Source: Prevotella sp. | GTDB lineage: Bacteria > Bacteroidota > Bacteroidia > Bacteroidales > Bacteroidaceae | Direction of reading: 5' to 3' | NCBI GenBank assembly: GCA_016287755.1 | Contig: JAEEWT010000015.1 | Coordinates: forward strand, 22,612 to 86,611 | DNA length: 64,000 nucleotides | Shown here: positions 1-10,435 of the stretch, one piece after another | Layout of the letters: the number at the start of each line of letters is the position of its first letter | Position numbering within the stretch: position 1 is the stretch's first letter | Notes under the pieces: model-generated | Seen by the model: the letters and a program-made list of their open reading frames with translations, nothing else | Told to the model about the DNA's origin: nothing | Database searches by the model: none | Program-made: the position numbers and the translations under genes

Positions 1-846
1 AAGGAATCGGTGCAGCAGCGTCTGAATGGTACGGCTCGTGACGGTCTTTCATTCACGGAGTTCACCTATCAGCTCCTGCAGGGATACGATTTCCTCTATC
101 TCTACCAGCACTATGGGGTGAAGCTGCAGTTAGGTGGTAATGATCAATGGGGTAATATGACCACCGGTACTGAGCTTATCCGTCGTACGTTAGGTAACGA
201 GGTAGAGACTTTCGCGCTCACCTGTCCGTTGATTACCAAGAGCGACGGTAAGAAGTTCGGTAAGACCGAGAGTGGAAATATCTGGCTCGATCCGAAGCGT
301 ACCACACCGTATAAGTTCTATCAGTTCTGGCTGAATGTGAGTGATGATGATGCTGAACGTTACATCAAGATCTTCACTTCTTTGGAGAAGGATGTGATTG
401 ACGCTTTGGTGGAGGAACACAAGCAGGATCCGGGTCGTAGAATCCTTCAGCGTCGTTTGGCAGAAGAGGTAACCGTAATGGTTCACTCTCGCGAGGCGCT
501 TGATACGGCTATTGAGGCAAGTAACATCCTCTTCGGCAAGAGCACAAAGGAGAGTCTTCAGAAACTTGATGAGCAGACCTTCCTCGACGTGTTCGATGGC
601 GTTCCACAGTATGAGATCAGTAAAGAGCAACTCGGACAGGCTGCCATTGAATTGCTCACAGCCTCTGCTCCTGTCTTCCCCTCAAAGGGTGAGATGCGAA
701 AGATGGTGCAAGGTGGTGGCGTGAGTCTGAACAAGGAGAAGCTGACCGATCAGAACAGAATCATCACCACTGATGACCTCATCGATGGTAAATATCTGCT
801 GGCTCAGAAAGGAAAGAAGAACTATTTCCTCTTGACAGTGAAGTAA
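1..846 (+). CDS. tyrS: Tyrosyl-tRNA synthetase, C-terminal part (5' end outside window)
   Basis: Charges tRNA-Tyr with tyrosine in the cytoplasm. The reading frame is open from base 1, so the N-terminal half of the catalytic domain is missing from the window; the GTG at 10 is an internal Val codon. Visible are the Rossmann-fold core ([16 protein letters not shown] segment, here [13 protein letters not shown]), the KFGKTESG stretch that corresponds to the class I KMSKS loop, and a C-terminal S4-like RNA-binding region ([18 protein letters not shown]). Family length is about 420-430 aa, so roughly 280 residues are present here. The stop is followed by a GTGGAGTG-type repeat and then the tRNA-Gln promoter. 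Confidence 0.95.
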   Translation, partial: KESVQQRLNGTARDGLSFTEFTYQLLQGYDFLYLYQHYGVKLQLGGNDQWGNMTTGTELIRRTLGNEVETFALTCPLITKSDGKKFGKTESGNIWLDPKRTTPYKFYQFWLNVSDDDAERYIKIFTSLEKDVIDALVEEHKQDPGRRILQRRLAEEVTVMVHSREALDTAIEASNILFGKSTKESLQKLDEQTFLDVFDGVPQYEISKEQLGQAAIELLTASAPVFPSKGEMRKMVQGGGVSLNKEKLTDQNRIITTDDLIDGKYLLAQKGKKNYFLLTVK

Positions 847-854
847 GAATCTTT

Positions 855-885
855 GTGGAGTGAGGAATGTGGAGTGAGGAGTGAG
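855..885. repeat. Imperfect GTGGAGT/GAGGAAT tandem array
   Basis: Short purine-rich array directly after tyrS. It belongs to the same sequence class as the arrays at 27214-27330 and 59779-59850, with units close to GTGGAGT or GTGGAAT. Confidence 0.7.
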
Positions 886-909
886 AATACAAAAAAATTA
901 TATTTTTGT

Positions 910-940
910 TTTGTATTTCGCTCACTTATTCGTACCTTTG
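910..940 (+). promoter_or_regulatory. Promoter of tRNA-Gln
   Basis: TTTG at 910-913 and TACCTTTG at 933-940, separated by 19 nt, match the Bacteroidota -33/-7 consensus. The 40-nt segment 903-942 is identical to the reverse complement of 31765-31804 in front of tRNA-Leu. Confidence 0.85.
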
Positions 941-954
941 CAGCCGAATTTGAT

Positions 955-1025
955 TGGGTGATGGTGTAATGGTAACACTACAGGTTTTGGTTCTGTCATT
1001 CCCGGTTCGAATCCGAGTCACCCAA
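955..1025 (+). tRNA. tRNA-Gln (anticodon TTG)
   Basis: Cloverleaf: acceptor arms 955-961 and 1018-1024 (TGGGTGA/TCACCCA), D stem GTGT/ACAC, anticodon stem around loop TTTTGGT giving anticodon TTG at 987-989, T loop TTCGAAT. One C-A mismatch is present in the T stem. CCA is not encoded. The promoter ends 15 nt upstream and a terminator follows, so this is probably a monocistronic tRNA. Confidence 0.93.
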
Positions 1026-1045
1026 CTCCAGGAAGCTGGATAAAA

Positions 1046-1075
1046 AATAGAGAGATACCGCGGTATCTCTCTATT
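1046..1075. terminator. Bidirectional terminator between tRNA-Gln and HU
   Basis: Perfect 15-bp inverted repeat with its axis in CCGCGG. It is preceded by an A run (1042-1047) and followed by a T-rich stretch (1075-1084), so it can end both the tRNA-Gln transcript and the converging HU transcript. Confidence 0.85.
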
Positions 1076-1103
1076 GTGTTTTTGTAAAATCTTTACAAAA
1101 TGA

Positions 1104-1376
1104 TTACTTGATAGCATCTGCCAACTCAGCACCAGCCTTGAATTTAGCCACCTTCTTAGCAGCAATCTTAATCTTCTGCTTTGTAGCGGGGTTGATACCC
1201 TCACGAGCAGGACGCTTGTTTACACTGAATGTACCAAAACCTACAAGAGCAACCTTGTCACCTGCTACGAGCGCACCCTTGATAGCTGCAATAGTAGCGT
1301 CGAGAGCCTTCTTTGAATCAGCCTTTGTCAGACCAGCACCAGCTGCAATCTTCTCAATTAATTCTGTCTTGTTCAT
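1104..1376 (-). CDS. HU family DNA-binding protein
   Basis: Ninety-residue nucleoid protein that binds and bends DNA as a dimer. It starts [20 protein letters not shown] and carries the HU signature around [21 protein letters not shown], which forms the DNA-gripping arm. The frame stays open 75 nt further upstream, but the start at 1376 is preferred because it gives the standard HU length and because a TATATTTG promoter at 1429-1436 lies inside the longer version. It ends head-on against the tRNA-Gln terminator. Confidence 0.95.
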   Translation of the reverse strand: MNKTELIEKIAAGAGLTKADSKKALDATIAAIKGALVAGDKVALVGFGTFSVNKRPAREGINPATKQKIKIAAKKVAKFKAGAELADAIK

Positions 1377-1428
1377 AATTTTACCTATTAAATGATTAAA
1401 AATTAATACGTTATTCAAAATTCTTTCG

Positions 1429-1436
1429 CAAATATA
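1429..1436 (-). promoter_or_regulatory. -7 element of the HU gene
   Basis: Minus-strand TATATTTG matches TAnnTTTG and leaves a leader of about 45 nt before the HU start at 1376. Confidence 0.65.
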
Positions 1437-1541
1437 AGCGAAACAATTCATAAAACAAACAAAAAAGTGAAAAAAGTGAAGAATTTCATGAAAAAAAGTG
1501 CTATTAGCCCCATTTTTCTGCCTAATAACAGATATTTTTCG

Positions 1542-1549
1542 TATTTTTG
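1542..1549 (+). promoter_or_regulatory. -7 element of the rhomboid gene
   Basis: TATTTTTG at 1542-1549 matches TAnnTTTG. Transcription would begin near 1555, which rules out an upstream in-frame start at 1547 and supports ATG 1583. Confidence 0.65.
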
Positions 1550-1582
1550 TCGCATCATTTAAGGTTTAGAACAAAAAAGGCT

Positions 1583-2509
1583 ATGCGACGTATTCCTACC
1601 ATTACAAAAAACCTACTGATTATAAACGCGTTGATGTTCCTGGCACTTTTGGTGTTCCAGATGAAGGGCATTAACCTGAACGACGTGCTGGGACTCCATT
1701 TCTTCATGGCGTCTGACTTCCATCTCTACCAGCTCGTGACATACATGTTCATGCATGCGAACTTTGAGCATATCTTCTTCAATATGTTCGCCTTATGGAT
1801 GTTCGGCTGTGTGGTAGAAAGTGTATGGGGACCGAAGAAATTCCTTTTTTATTACATTTCTTGCGGAATCGGTGCTGGCATTATTCAAGAAATCGTACAA
1901 TTTGTGTCGTTCTACTTCATGGCGACGTCACAGATTCCAGGGGCCGGATTCGGCGACTTGTGGCAGATTGCGCAGAATTCTTCTGCCGTACTGAACGCAT
2001 GGACTACTGTGGGTGCATCTGGTGCTATCTATGCCATCTTGCTTGCCTTTGGCATGATCTTCCCCGAAGAACGCATCTTCATCTTCCCGCTGCCCATTCC
2101 CATCAAGGCGAAATGGTTCGTGGGTATCTATGCCGCCATTGAGCTGTTCTCGGCACTGGCTACTCCTGGTGACAGCGTGGCTCACTTTGCCCATCTTGGC
2201 GGTATGCTCTTCGGCTTCCTGATGATACGCTATTGGCGCAAGCATCCCGAGAGCGACAGATATGGAAGAAGCAACGGTCAGCAGTTCTTCGACAAACTGC
2301 GTACCAACTGGGAGAACCGCAGTCATAGGAATGCGGACGCACCACGAAACAATCGTCAGGACGACCGTTCCACCCGTCATACAGAGGACTCATCTACAGA
2401 GAAAACCAACCAACAAGAGATAGACCGTATCCTCGACAAGATACGCCGTAGCGGCTATGATAGTCTGACGGACGAGGAGAAGCGAATACTCTTCGAGAGT
2501 GGGAACTGA
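1583..2509 (+). CDS. Rhomboid family intramembrane serine protease
   Basis: Polytopic inner-membrane protease of 308 aa that would cleave single-pass membrane proteins within the bilayer. Rhomboid hallmarks are visible: the HANFEHIFFNMFALWMFG segment early in the core, the nucleophile in GASGA (Ser about 146), and the catalytic His in AHFAHLGG (about 204). After the membrane core comes a long charged, low-complexity linker and a C-terminal block (EIDRILDKIRRSGYDSLTDE) that resembles the small DUF6576-type tail of Bacteroidota rhomboids; that domain name is from memory. The start is ATG 1583, downstream of the promoter. The next gene begins 9 nt after the stop, so the two are probably cotranscribed. 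The substrate is unknown. Confidence 0.9.
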   Translation: MRRIPTITKNLLIINALMFLALLVFQMKGINLNDVLGLHFFMASDFHLYQLVTYMFMHANFEHIFFNMFALWMFGCVVESVWGPKKFLFYYISCGIGAGIIQEIVQFVSFYFMATSQIPGAGFGDLWQIAQNSSAVLNAWTTVGASGAIYAILLAFGMIFPEERIFIFPLPIPIKAKWFVGIYAAIELFSALATPGDSVAHFAHLGGMLFGFLMIRYWRKHPESDRYGRSNGQQFFDKLRTNWENRSHRNADAPRNNRQDDRSTRHTEDSSTEKTNQQEIDRILDKIRRSGYDSLTDEEKRILFESGN

Positions 2510-2518
2510 TATTATTGC

Positions 2519-3619
2519 ATGCTCAAGACAATCAAGACATTCACGAGAAACTTGATCATCGGGGCTAATGTGGCCACGGTGATCATGATGTTATTGGTGG
2601 GCTATTCTGGAAGACTCAATCCTGAATCGTTCCCCATCCTGTCGAATGCCTGTCTGTCTTTCCCTATATTCCTCGTCATCAATATCTTTTTCCTTTTCTT
2701 TTGGTTGCTCTTCTATCCCAAAGGAGCCCTTGTTTCCCTTCTTGGTATTATTATATGTTATGTACCCGTGCGAACATACTGTCCTTTGAACCTGAAGAGT
2801 GAGAAACCTGTGGGTTGCATCAAGGTGATGACCTACAACGTGGATGGTTCCATGAAGAAGGAAACTGATGCACAAGGAAAAGTTATTTATCCTGCCCTGG
2901 AGTATATAGGTGCCAGCGGAGCCGATGTGGTATGTGTGCAGGAAGCCTATATGACCAGAGAGAAGGCTGCCAGTTTGCGACACATCTACCAGTATGCTGA
3001 TACGGCCAGAAACGAACATGGCGGTTCATGTCTTACCCTGTTCAGCAAGTTCCCCATCATCAACCAGGAGCATATCCGTTTGGGCAATAGTCTGAACACC
3101 AGCGCGGCCTTCTATCTGAAAATCAAGAACGATACGGTCATTGTGATAAACAACCATCTGGAATCAAATAACTTGTCGTTACAAGACCGTGAGAACTTTG
3201 AGAAAATGGCCGAGGGCTCGCAAAACCGTGAGTTGGCAGGCAAGGAGTCGAAACTGCTGATGGAGAAACTCGCTGAGGCCTCTAAGATCAGAGCACCGCA
3301 GGCCAGGAAGGTGGCAACGTATATTCGTCATCATTCACATTATCCCATCATTGTTTGCGGTGATTTCAACGACAACCCGCTGTCGTATGTCCACCATACG
3401 ATTGCCGAAGGATTGACCGACTGCTTTGTGGCTACAGGTAACTGGCCCGGATGGACATTCAACCACAACCGCATCCGTGTGCGTATCGACCATATCTTAT
3501 GCTCGAAAGATATTGTTCCATACCAGTGCCGTGTGGACAGTAAAATCAACGTTAGCGACCATCATCCAGTGAGTTGTTGGCTAAAAATTGGGCTTAAATC
3601 ACAAAAAATCAATAATTAA
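2519..3619 (+). CDS. Membrane-anchored endonuclease/exonuclease/phosphatase family protein
   Basis: 366 aa. The first ~95 residues contain about three hydrophobic segments. The rest is an EEP (DNase I-like) metal-dependent hydrolase domain. Key motifs are KVMTYNVDGS at the domain start, VCVQEAY (metal-binding Glu), NNHLES, GDFNDNPLSY, RIDHILCSKD and the terminal SDHHPVS with the catalytic His. The fold covers nucleases, phosphoinositide and sphingolipid phosphodiesterases; the substrate cannot be told from sequence. The active site probably lies on the periplasmic side after the last membrane segment, but I did not prove the topology. It follows the rhomboid gene with a 9-nt gap. Confidence 0.85.
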   Translation: MLKTIKTFTRNLIIGANVATVIMMLLVGYSGRLNPESFPILSNACLSFPIFLVINIFFLFFWLLFYPKGALVSLLGIIICYVPVRTYCPLNLKSEKPVGCIKVMTYNVDGSMKKETDAQGKVIYPALEYIGASGADVVCVQEAYMTREKAASLRHIYQYADTARNEHGGSCLTLFSKFPIINQEHIRLGNSLNTSAAFYLKIKNDTVIVINNHLESNNLSLQDRENFEKMAEGSQNRELAGKESKLLMEKLAEASKIRAPQARKVATYIRHHSHYPIIVCGDFNDNPLSYVHHTIAEGLTDCFVATGNWPGWTFNHNRIRVRIDHILCSKDIVPYQCRVDSKINVSDHHPVSCWLKIGLKSQKINN

Positions 3620-3654
3620 CGGCCCGAAATTTTTCGAGAATGTGAAAAATTATG

Positions 3655-3662
3655 TATCTTTG
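3655..3662 (+). promoter_or_regulatory. -7 element of secDF
   Basis: TATCTTTG at 3655-3662, about 90 nt before the secDF start. No clear TTTG lies 19 nt upstream (TTTTC is found there), so the -33 half is weak. Confidence 0.6.
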
Positions 3663-3751
3663 CACGCTCATAATGCCGTTCGTTGAAAAATGAATGGCAA
3701 AATTGTGTTGATAAACAGTGAAATAATAATTAAAAACAATTCATCAATAAA

Positions 3752-6721
3752 ATGCAAAACAAAGGTATCGTTATTTGTACAGCCGTCTTACTGACACTGG
3801 CAAGTATCTTCTACCTGTCGTTCTCAGCAGCTACACGCTACTATGACAGTCAGGCAGCAAAGATCCAAGACCCGATTGCACAGCAGGACTACAAGGACTC
3901 TGTGAAGTATCTGGGCGTCTATTCTTATCAGAAGTGCTTGGAGACTCAGATTGGTCTGGGTCTTGACCTGAAAGGCGGTATGAACGTCATCCTCGAAATC
4001 AGTGTTCCTGATGTAGTAGAAGTACTGGCAGACCACAAGACTGACCCGGCTTTCGTGAAATCTATGCAGGAGGCTAAGAAAGAAGAGGAGACAAGTCAGA
4101 GTGATTTCATCTCGTTGTTTATCGACGCTTATCACAGAAATGCACCGGGTCATCGCCTGGCAGAGATCTTCGCTACTCAGCAGCTGAAGGGCAAGGTTTC
4201 TACTCAGAGCACTGACAAAGAGGTGGAGAAGGCTCTGCGCGATGAGGTGCAGACCGCCATCGACAACTCTTTCAACGTGGTGCGTAACCGTATCGATAAG
4301 TTCGGTGTGGTACAACCCAACATCCAGAAACTGGAAGGTCAGCAGGGACGTATCATGGTGGAAATGCCTGGTATCCGCGAGCCGGAGCGTATCCGTAAGT
4401 TGCTCCAGGGTAGTGCCAACCTCGAGTTCTGGGAGACTTATAACAGTCAGGAGATTACTTCTTACTTCTCTCAGCTCGACCAGCGTCTGCTGGCTAATGG
4501 CGCTGAGACATCAGCTGATTCTGCTGCAGTGGCTCAGGAGGATACGGTAAAGGCTGATGCTCCCAAGCTGGACATCAAGGCTAACAAGACTGCCGATGCT
4601 GTAACTGACGAGGCAAAGATCGCTGAACTGAAGAAGCAGCACCCGCTGCTCGCCATGATGTCGCTGGCTCCCCAGGGTAGTCTGAGCGTTGTGGCTTATG
4701 CCAATGTTCGTGATACTGCCGAGATCAACAAGTATATCTACAGTGAGTTGGCACAGAAGATCTTCCCGTCAGACCTGAAACTCTGCTGGGGTGCTACTCC
4801 TTCAGATATGGTCAACAGCAAGAACGTATATGAGTTGTATGCTTTGAAGAAGACTGGTACCAACGGTCGTGCTCCGTTAGAGGGTGACGTAATCGTTGAC
4901 GCCAAGGATGAGTTCCATCATGTAACTGGTCTTCCTTGCGTAAGCATGTCCATGAACAGCGATGGTGCCCGTCGTTGGGCAACCCTTACCAAGGCTAATG
5001 TAGGTAAGGCTATTGCTATCGTTCTTGACGATGCTGTTTATTCAGCTCCTCGTGTAAATGGTGAGATCTCTGGCGGTAACTCTGAGATCACCGGTAACTT
5101 CACCGTTGAGACCACCAAGGACTTGGCCAACACGCTGAAGTCTGGTCGTATGCCTGCTCCTGCCCGTATCGTACAGGAAGAGGTGGTTGGTCCTACACTG
5201 GGTGCCCAGTCAATCAAGCAGGGTATCATGTCATTCATCGTTGCCTTCATCCTGTTGATGATCTACATGGTGATGATGTACGGCTTCATCCCTGGTATGA
5301 TGGCTAACTTCGCCCTGATCGTGAACCTGTTCTTCACCTTGGGTATTCTGACGTCGTTCCAGGCGGCATTGACCATGTCAGGTTTGGCCGGTATCGTATT
5401 GACGTTGGGTACTGCGGTTGACGCGAACGTGCTGATCTATGAACGTATCAAGGAAGAGATGCGAAACGGCAAGGGAATCAAGGAAGCACTGAAGGCTGGT
5501 TACAGCAATGCCTTCTCGGCTATCTTCGACTCTAACCTTACCTCTTTAATCACAGGTATCATCCTGCTCTACTTCGGTACAGGTCCTGTTAAGGGCTTCG
5601 CTACTACCTGGATCATTGGTATTGCCTGCTCATTCTTCACCGCTGTGTTCCTCACACGTCTGATCTACGAGAACCGTCTGAACAAGGACAAGTGGCTGAA
5701 CCTGAAGTTCTACACCAGCATCTCCAAGAACATGCTGCAGAACCTCCACATCCCGTTCATGAGCTTCTACAAGAAGACCTTCGTACTGGTGGCTGCTGCT
5801 ATCGTGGTGTTCCTCATCAGCTTCTTCGTTCGTGGCTTGAGCAAGAGTATCGACTTCACCGGTGGTCGTAACTATGTAGTTACCTTCGAGAAGTCTGTTC
5901 AGCCGGAGGAGATTCGTGGTCTGCTCGTTCAGGCCTTCCCGGGCTGTAACACAGGTGCTATCTCTATTGGTACCGACAACAAGACCATCCGTATCTCTAC
6001 CAACTATAAGATTGAGAGTAACAGTCCTACAGCCGACGATGAGGCTGAGACCATCCTTTATACCGCTTTGAAGAAAGCCGGTCTGGTATCTCAGGCTGAC
6101 GTAGAGTCGTTCAAGAACCCCGATGTTCGTGAGGGTGGCTCTATCATCAGTTCAACGAAGGTAGGTCCGTCAGTGGCTAAGGATATCACCTACGGCGCTA
6201 TCATCAGTGTGCTGATTGCCTTGGTTGCTATCTTCCTCTATATTCTGTTCCGCTTCCGCAACGTGGCCTTCTCTGTTGGTTCTATCGTTGCTCTGGCTGT
6301 GGATACATTGGTAGTACTCGGTCTGTACTCACTGCTCTGGGGTATCGTGCCCTGGTCGTTGGAGATTGACCAGACCTTCATCGGTGCTATTCTGACGGTG
6401 ATTGGTTACTCCATCAACGATAAGGTGGTGGTATTCGACCGTATCCGTGAGAACCTCGGTCTGCATCCGAAGCAGGACAAGCAGAGTCTGTTCAATGAGA
6501 GTATCAACCAGACACTGGCTCGTACCGTCAACACCTCTATCTCTACGTTGCTCGTGTTGCTGTGTATCTTCATCCTTGGTGGTGCAAGCATCCGCAGCTT
6601 CGCCTTCGCCATGATCCTCGGTGTGATCTTCGGTACCCTCTCTTCTATCTTCATTGCTTCTCCCGTTGCTTATCTGGTGATGGGTCGTAAGATCAAGGAA
6701 GATGATGTAGTAAAGGCTTGA
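3752..6721 (+). CDS. secDF: Protein translocase SecD-SecF fusion
   Basis: 989-aa fusion of SecD and SecF, accessory subunits of the Sec translocon that use the proton gradient to help pull secreted proteins across the inner membrane. The SecD half has an N-terminal membrane segment, the D1 motif (GLDLKGGMNVILEI), a large periplasmic head (about 100-480) and the D4 segment LGTAVDANVLIYERIKEE. The SecF half begins near residue 655 with a membrane segment followed by SIDFTGGRNYVVTF, and ends with six membrane segments including IGYSINDKVVVFDRIREN. Fused SecDF is usual in Bacteroidota. It has its own promoter and a strong downstream terminator, so it appears to be monocistronic. Confidence 0.97.
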   Translation: MQNKGIVICTAVLLTLASIFYLSFSAATRYYDSQAAKIQDPIAQQDYKDSVKYLGVYSYQKCLETQIGLGLDLKGGMNVILEISVPDVVEVLADHKTDPAFVKSMQEAKKEEETSQSDFISLFIDAYHRNAPGHRLAEIFATQQLKGKVSTQSTDKEVEKALRDEVQTAIDNSFNVVRNRIDKFGVVQPNIQKLEGQQGRIMVEMPGIREPERIRKLLQGSANLEFWETYNSQEITSYFSQLDQRLLANGAETSADSAAVAQEDTVKADAPKLDIKANKTADAVTDEAKIAELKKQHPLLAMMSLAPQGSLSVVAYANVRDTAEINKYIYSELAQKIFPSDLKLCWGATPSDMVNSKNVYELYALKKTGTNGRAPLEGDVIVDAKDEFHHVTGLPCVSMSMNSDGARRWATLTKANVGKAIAIVLDDAVYSAPRVNGEISGGNSEITGNFTVETTKDLANTLKSGRMPAPARIVQEEVVGPTLGAQSIKQGIMSFIVAFILLMIYMVMMYGFIPGMMANFALIVNLFFTLGILTSFQAALTMSGLAGIVLTLGTAVDANVLIYERIKEEMRNGKGIKEALKAGYSNAFSAIFDSNLTSLITGIILLYFGTGPVKGFATTWIIGIACSFFTAVFLTRLIYENRLNKDKWLNLKFYTSISKNMLQNLHIPFMSFYKKTFVLVAAAIVVFLISFFVRGLSKSIDFTGGRNYVVTFEKSVQPEEIRGLLVQAFPGCNTGAISIGTDNKTIRISTNYKIESNSPTADDEAETILYTALKKAGLVSQADVESFKNPDVREGGSIISSTKVGPSVAKDITYGAIISVLIALVAIFLYILFRFRNVAFSVGSIVALAVDTLVVLGLYSLLWGIVPWSLEIDQTFIGAILTVIGYSINDKVVVFDRIRENLGLHPKQDKQSLFNESINQTLARTVNTSISTLLVLLCIFILGGASIRSFAFAMILGVIFGTLSSIFIASPVAYLVMGRKIKEDDVVKA

Positions 6722-6762
6722 TGTAAGATGAAACTTGAGTGAATTCACCTTATATTATATAT

Positions 6763-6797
6763 AAAGAATCCGCATGGTAACGCCATGCGGATTCTTT
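6763..6797 (+). terminator. Rho-independent terminator after secDF
   Basis: Perfect 15-bp stem (6763-6777 with 6783-6797), loop TAACG, and a T-rich 3' side. It lies 42 nt after the secDF stop. Confidence 0.85.
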
Positions 6798-6820
6798 CTT
6801 AACCGACTTGTTTCTGAGTA

Positions 6821-7768
6821 ATGTTTCGGAGAATTCTATATGCGGCAGCACTGATGCTTCTCATCGTTAGCTGTACCCATCATGAGATACCACAAGGTTC
6901 CATTCCCCTTGCCAACAGTCATTATGGTAGGGCGATGCAACTCTGTGAGGGGAACCACTATGCCGAGGCAGAACTCATTCTGAAGGAAGGAGAACTGGTT
7001 GCTGAGGCCAGCGATAATATTCTCGAACTACAGAAATGTCAGGATACGCGTTTTCTGGTGGCACAAATTCTGAGCGCTACCACCCAGAAACGAAACTACG
7101 AACTGATTCACGACCATGAGAAGGCCACAAATATGGCGCAGTTCGTCACATTAGCAAAAGAACTACTCCACCATACTTATGAACAGGAGAAGATTACCGA
7201 ATTGCAGCATCAATACGAAAAGCAGGCCAAAGACCGCCGCCATTACCAAATACTCGCATATCTCTTCGGACTCCTCTTTCTGGCAATCCTCATGGTGCTC
7301 GCCATCCTCTATTTCAACAGGCGGCGCATTGAACAATACAATAGCATTCTCGACCTCAATGCCCAAACCATCGAACGGGCACAGCGGCGTATTGAAGTAT
7401 TGTCACAGGAAAGCGAAGCCCACGATAAGGAAATCAACCGCCTAAACGAAAAAATCACTTCCGCACGCCGTTCCACCAACGAACGCTTAGGTCGTGGCAA
7501 GGAAGTATTCGACCATATTGTTGCAGGAGGAAAACTACCACCGTCGGCAGATGATGAGAACAGTCTCATCGATTATTATTCTGTAAGCCACTATGCCACC
7601 TTCCACGAATGGACTACTGGCTATGATCATCTCACCGCTCGCCTCTACACCTATTTAATCTTACAGGACATGGGTAAACAAGATGATGACATCGCTCAAA
7701 TTCTCTGCATCAGTCCCTCTGCCGTGCGCTCCATCAAATCAAGAGTAAAAGCAAGAAGGAAGCCTTAA
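6821..7768 (+). CDS. Lipoprotein-type membrane protein with C-terminal LuxR-like helix-turn-helix
   Basis: 315 aa. The N-terminus MFRRILYAAALMLLIVSC is a lipoprotein-like signal or membrane anchor (Cys 18). Residues ~30-110 look helical and TPR-like, with runs such as AEAELILKEGELVAEASDN. One clear membrane segment lies near 145-166 (AYLFGLLFLAILMVLAILYF). A coiled coil follows (~170-215). The C-terminal ~90 residues end in a helix-turn-helix-like stretch (DDDIAQILCISPSAVRSIKSR), as in LuxR-type regulators. This matches a Bacteroidota architecture with an extracytoplasmic sensor and a cytoplasmic DNA-binding tail. The target is unknown. It sits alone between a terminator and the tonB promoter. 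Confidence 0.6.
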   Translation: MFRRILYAAALMLLIVSCTHHEIPQGSIPLANSHYGRAMQLCEGNHYAEAELILKEGELVAEASDNILELQKCQDTRFLVAQILSATTQKRNYELIHDHEKATNMAQFVTLAKELLHHTYEQEKITELQHQYEKQAKDRRHYQILAYLFGLLFLAILMVLAILYFNRRRIEQYNSILDLNAQTIERAQRRIEVLSQESEAHDKEINRLNEKITSARRSTNERLGRGKEVFDHIVAGGKLPPSADDENSLIDYYSVSHYATFHEWTTGYDHLTARLYTYLILQDMGKQDDDIAQILCISPSAVRSIKSRVKARRKP

Positions 7769-7903
7769 AAGATAGGAAAACAACCAAATCCTGTTGCAAT
7801 TATATGCTCAGAATGCGCCTAAATTAATAATTAAATCTCTGGTTTTCAATTGTTTGTAAGAAAACCGTCTTTGCAACACACGCTGAAAATAGTCCCCCGA
7901 AAA

Positions 7904-7935
7904 TTTGCAACCTTACTGATTGGATCCTAATTTTG
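7904..7935 (+). promoter_or_regulatory. Promoter of the TonB gene
   Basis: TTTG at 7904-7907 and TAATTTTG at 7928-7935 are separated by 20 nt. The -7 element overlaps an in-frame upstream start at 7933, so the gene must start at ATG 7984. Confidence 0.75.
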
Positions 7936-7983
7936 CCAGTGAGAAGTTCACTTTATTACGAATCATTTAAAACGATAACAACT

Positions 7984-8811
7984 ATGGCAAAGTTAGATTT
8001 AGTATCACTGGAATGGACCGACCTCGTGTTCGAAGGGCGCAACCAGAATTACGGGGCCTACCAGCTTCGCACGGAAACTTCCAAGCGAAACCTCTGGTCC
8101 ATCATCTTTGTAGTCCTTTTGGCAATACTCCTCTATCTTGGTCTTACCTTAGAGAACATGGTAGAGGCGCACCGCACTGTTGAAAATACCCAGATCGTGG
8201 AGGTTACTAGCCTTCGTGACAAGAAAGACGTAAAGGTTGAACGGAAAGAGGAGATCAAGATAGAACCTGAGCGAATCGTTGAGAAGGTGAAGTCATCCAT
8301 CAAATTCACCGCCCCAGTCATCAAGGAAGACGATCTGGTGAATGAAGAGGAAGAAATTAAACTCGATGAAATCGAGAACAGTAACAAGGCCATTGGTGCT
8401 TTGAACGTTGAAGGCACTGACGAGGTGGGCAGCGAAGTGCTCAAGATCAAGGATGAGATTGCACAACCCGAGCCTCCGAAGAACACGGAAGAAAACACGA
8501 TCTTCGAGGTGGTGGAACAGCAGCCTTCGTTCCCAGGTGGTGATGCTGCCTTGATGTCATGGCTCAAACAGAACCTCAAATATCCATTAATGGCTGCAGA
8601 GATGTCCATTCAGGGTCGTGTAATCGCACAGTTCGTGGTTGAGAAGGACGGTTCCATCACCGACGTAAAAGTTGCCAAGAGTGTGGATCCCTCCCTCGAC
8701 AAGGAGGCTGTCCGCGTCATCAAGAGCATGCCCCATTGGATTGCAGGTCGCCAGAATGGTTCACCTGTTCGTGTCAGGTACACTCTTCCTGTCACTTTCA
8801 AACTGCAGTAA
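7984..8811 (+). CDS. Energy transducer TonB
   Basis: 275 aa. Couples the inner-membrane proton gradient to outer-membrane TonB-dependent receptors such as SusC. The N-terminal ~35 residues (LEWTDLVFEGRNQNYGAYQL) are the cytoplasmic lead typical of Bacteroidota TonB proteins. A membrane anchor lies near 38-55 (LWSIIFVVLLAILLYLGLTL), a charged Glu/Lys/Val periplasmic stretch covers ~60-180, and the TonB C-terminal domain covers ~190-275 (FPGGDAALMSWLKQNLKYP, QGRVIAQFVVEKDGSITDV). Start chosen at ATG 7984 because the promoter overlaps the alternative at 7933. ExbB/ExbD are not nearby. Confidence 0.92.
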   Translation: MAKLDLVSLEWTDLVFEGRNQNYGAYQLRTETSKRNLWSIIFVVLLAILLYLGLTLENMVEAHRTVENTQIVEVTSLRDKKDVKVERKEEIKIEPERIVEKVKSSIKFTAPVIKEDDLVNEEEEIKLDEIENSNKAIGALNVEGTDEVGSEVLKIKDEIAQPEPPKNTEENTIFEVVEQQPSFPGGDAALMSWLKQNLKYPLMAAEMSIQGRVIAQFVVEKDGSITDVKVAKSVDPSLDKEAVRVIKSMPHWIAGRQNGSPVRVRYTLPVTFKLQ

Positions 8812-8855
8812 ACAGCGGAAATGAAATTGGCTGAATAGGCAGTGGAGAGGCACAA

Positions 8856-8890
8856 AAAAACTCCTGAGACTTTCGATCTCAGGAGTTTTT
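8856..8890. terminator. Bidirectional terminator between tonB and eno
   Basis: Perfect 14-bp stem (8856-8869 with 8877-8890), loop of 7 nt, A run on the left and T run on the right. It serves both convergent genes. Confidence 0.88.
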
Positions 8891-8912
8891 GTTTGTTCGT
8901 TTGTCAGTCTGA

Positions 8913-10355
<1,443 letters not shown>

Positions 10356-10435
10356 TTAATGATTTTTAATACACAAACCGACAGATTGCATGCGCTCCTT
10401 TTCCGAATGCTCAATGCAGTTGACAAAATCAGGTA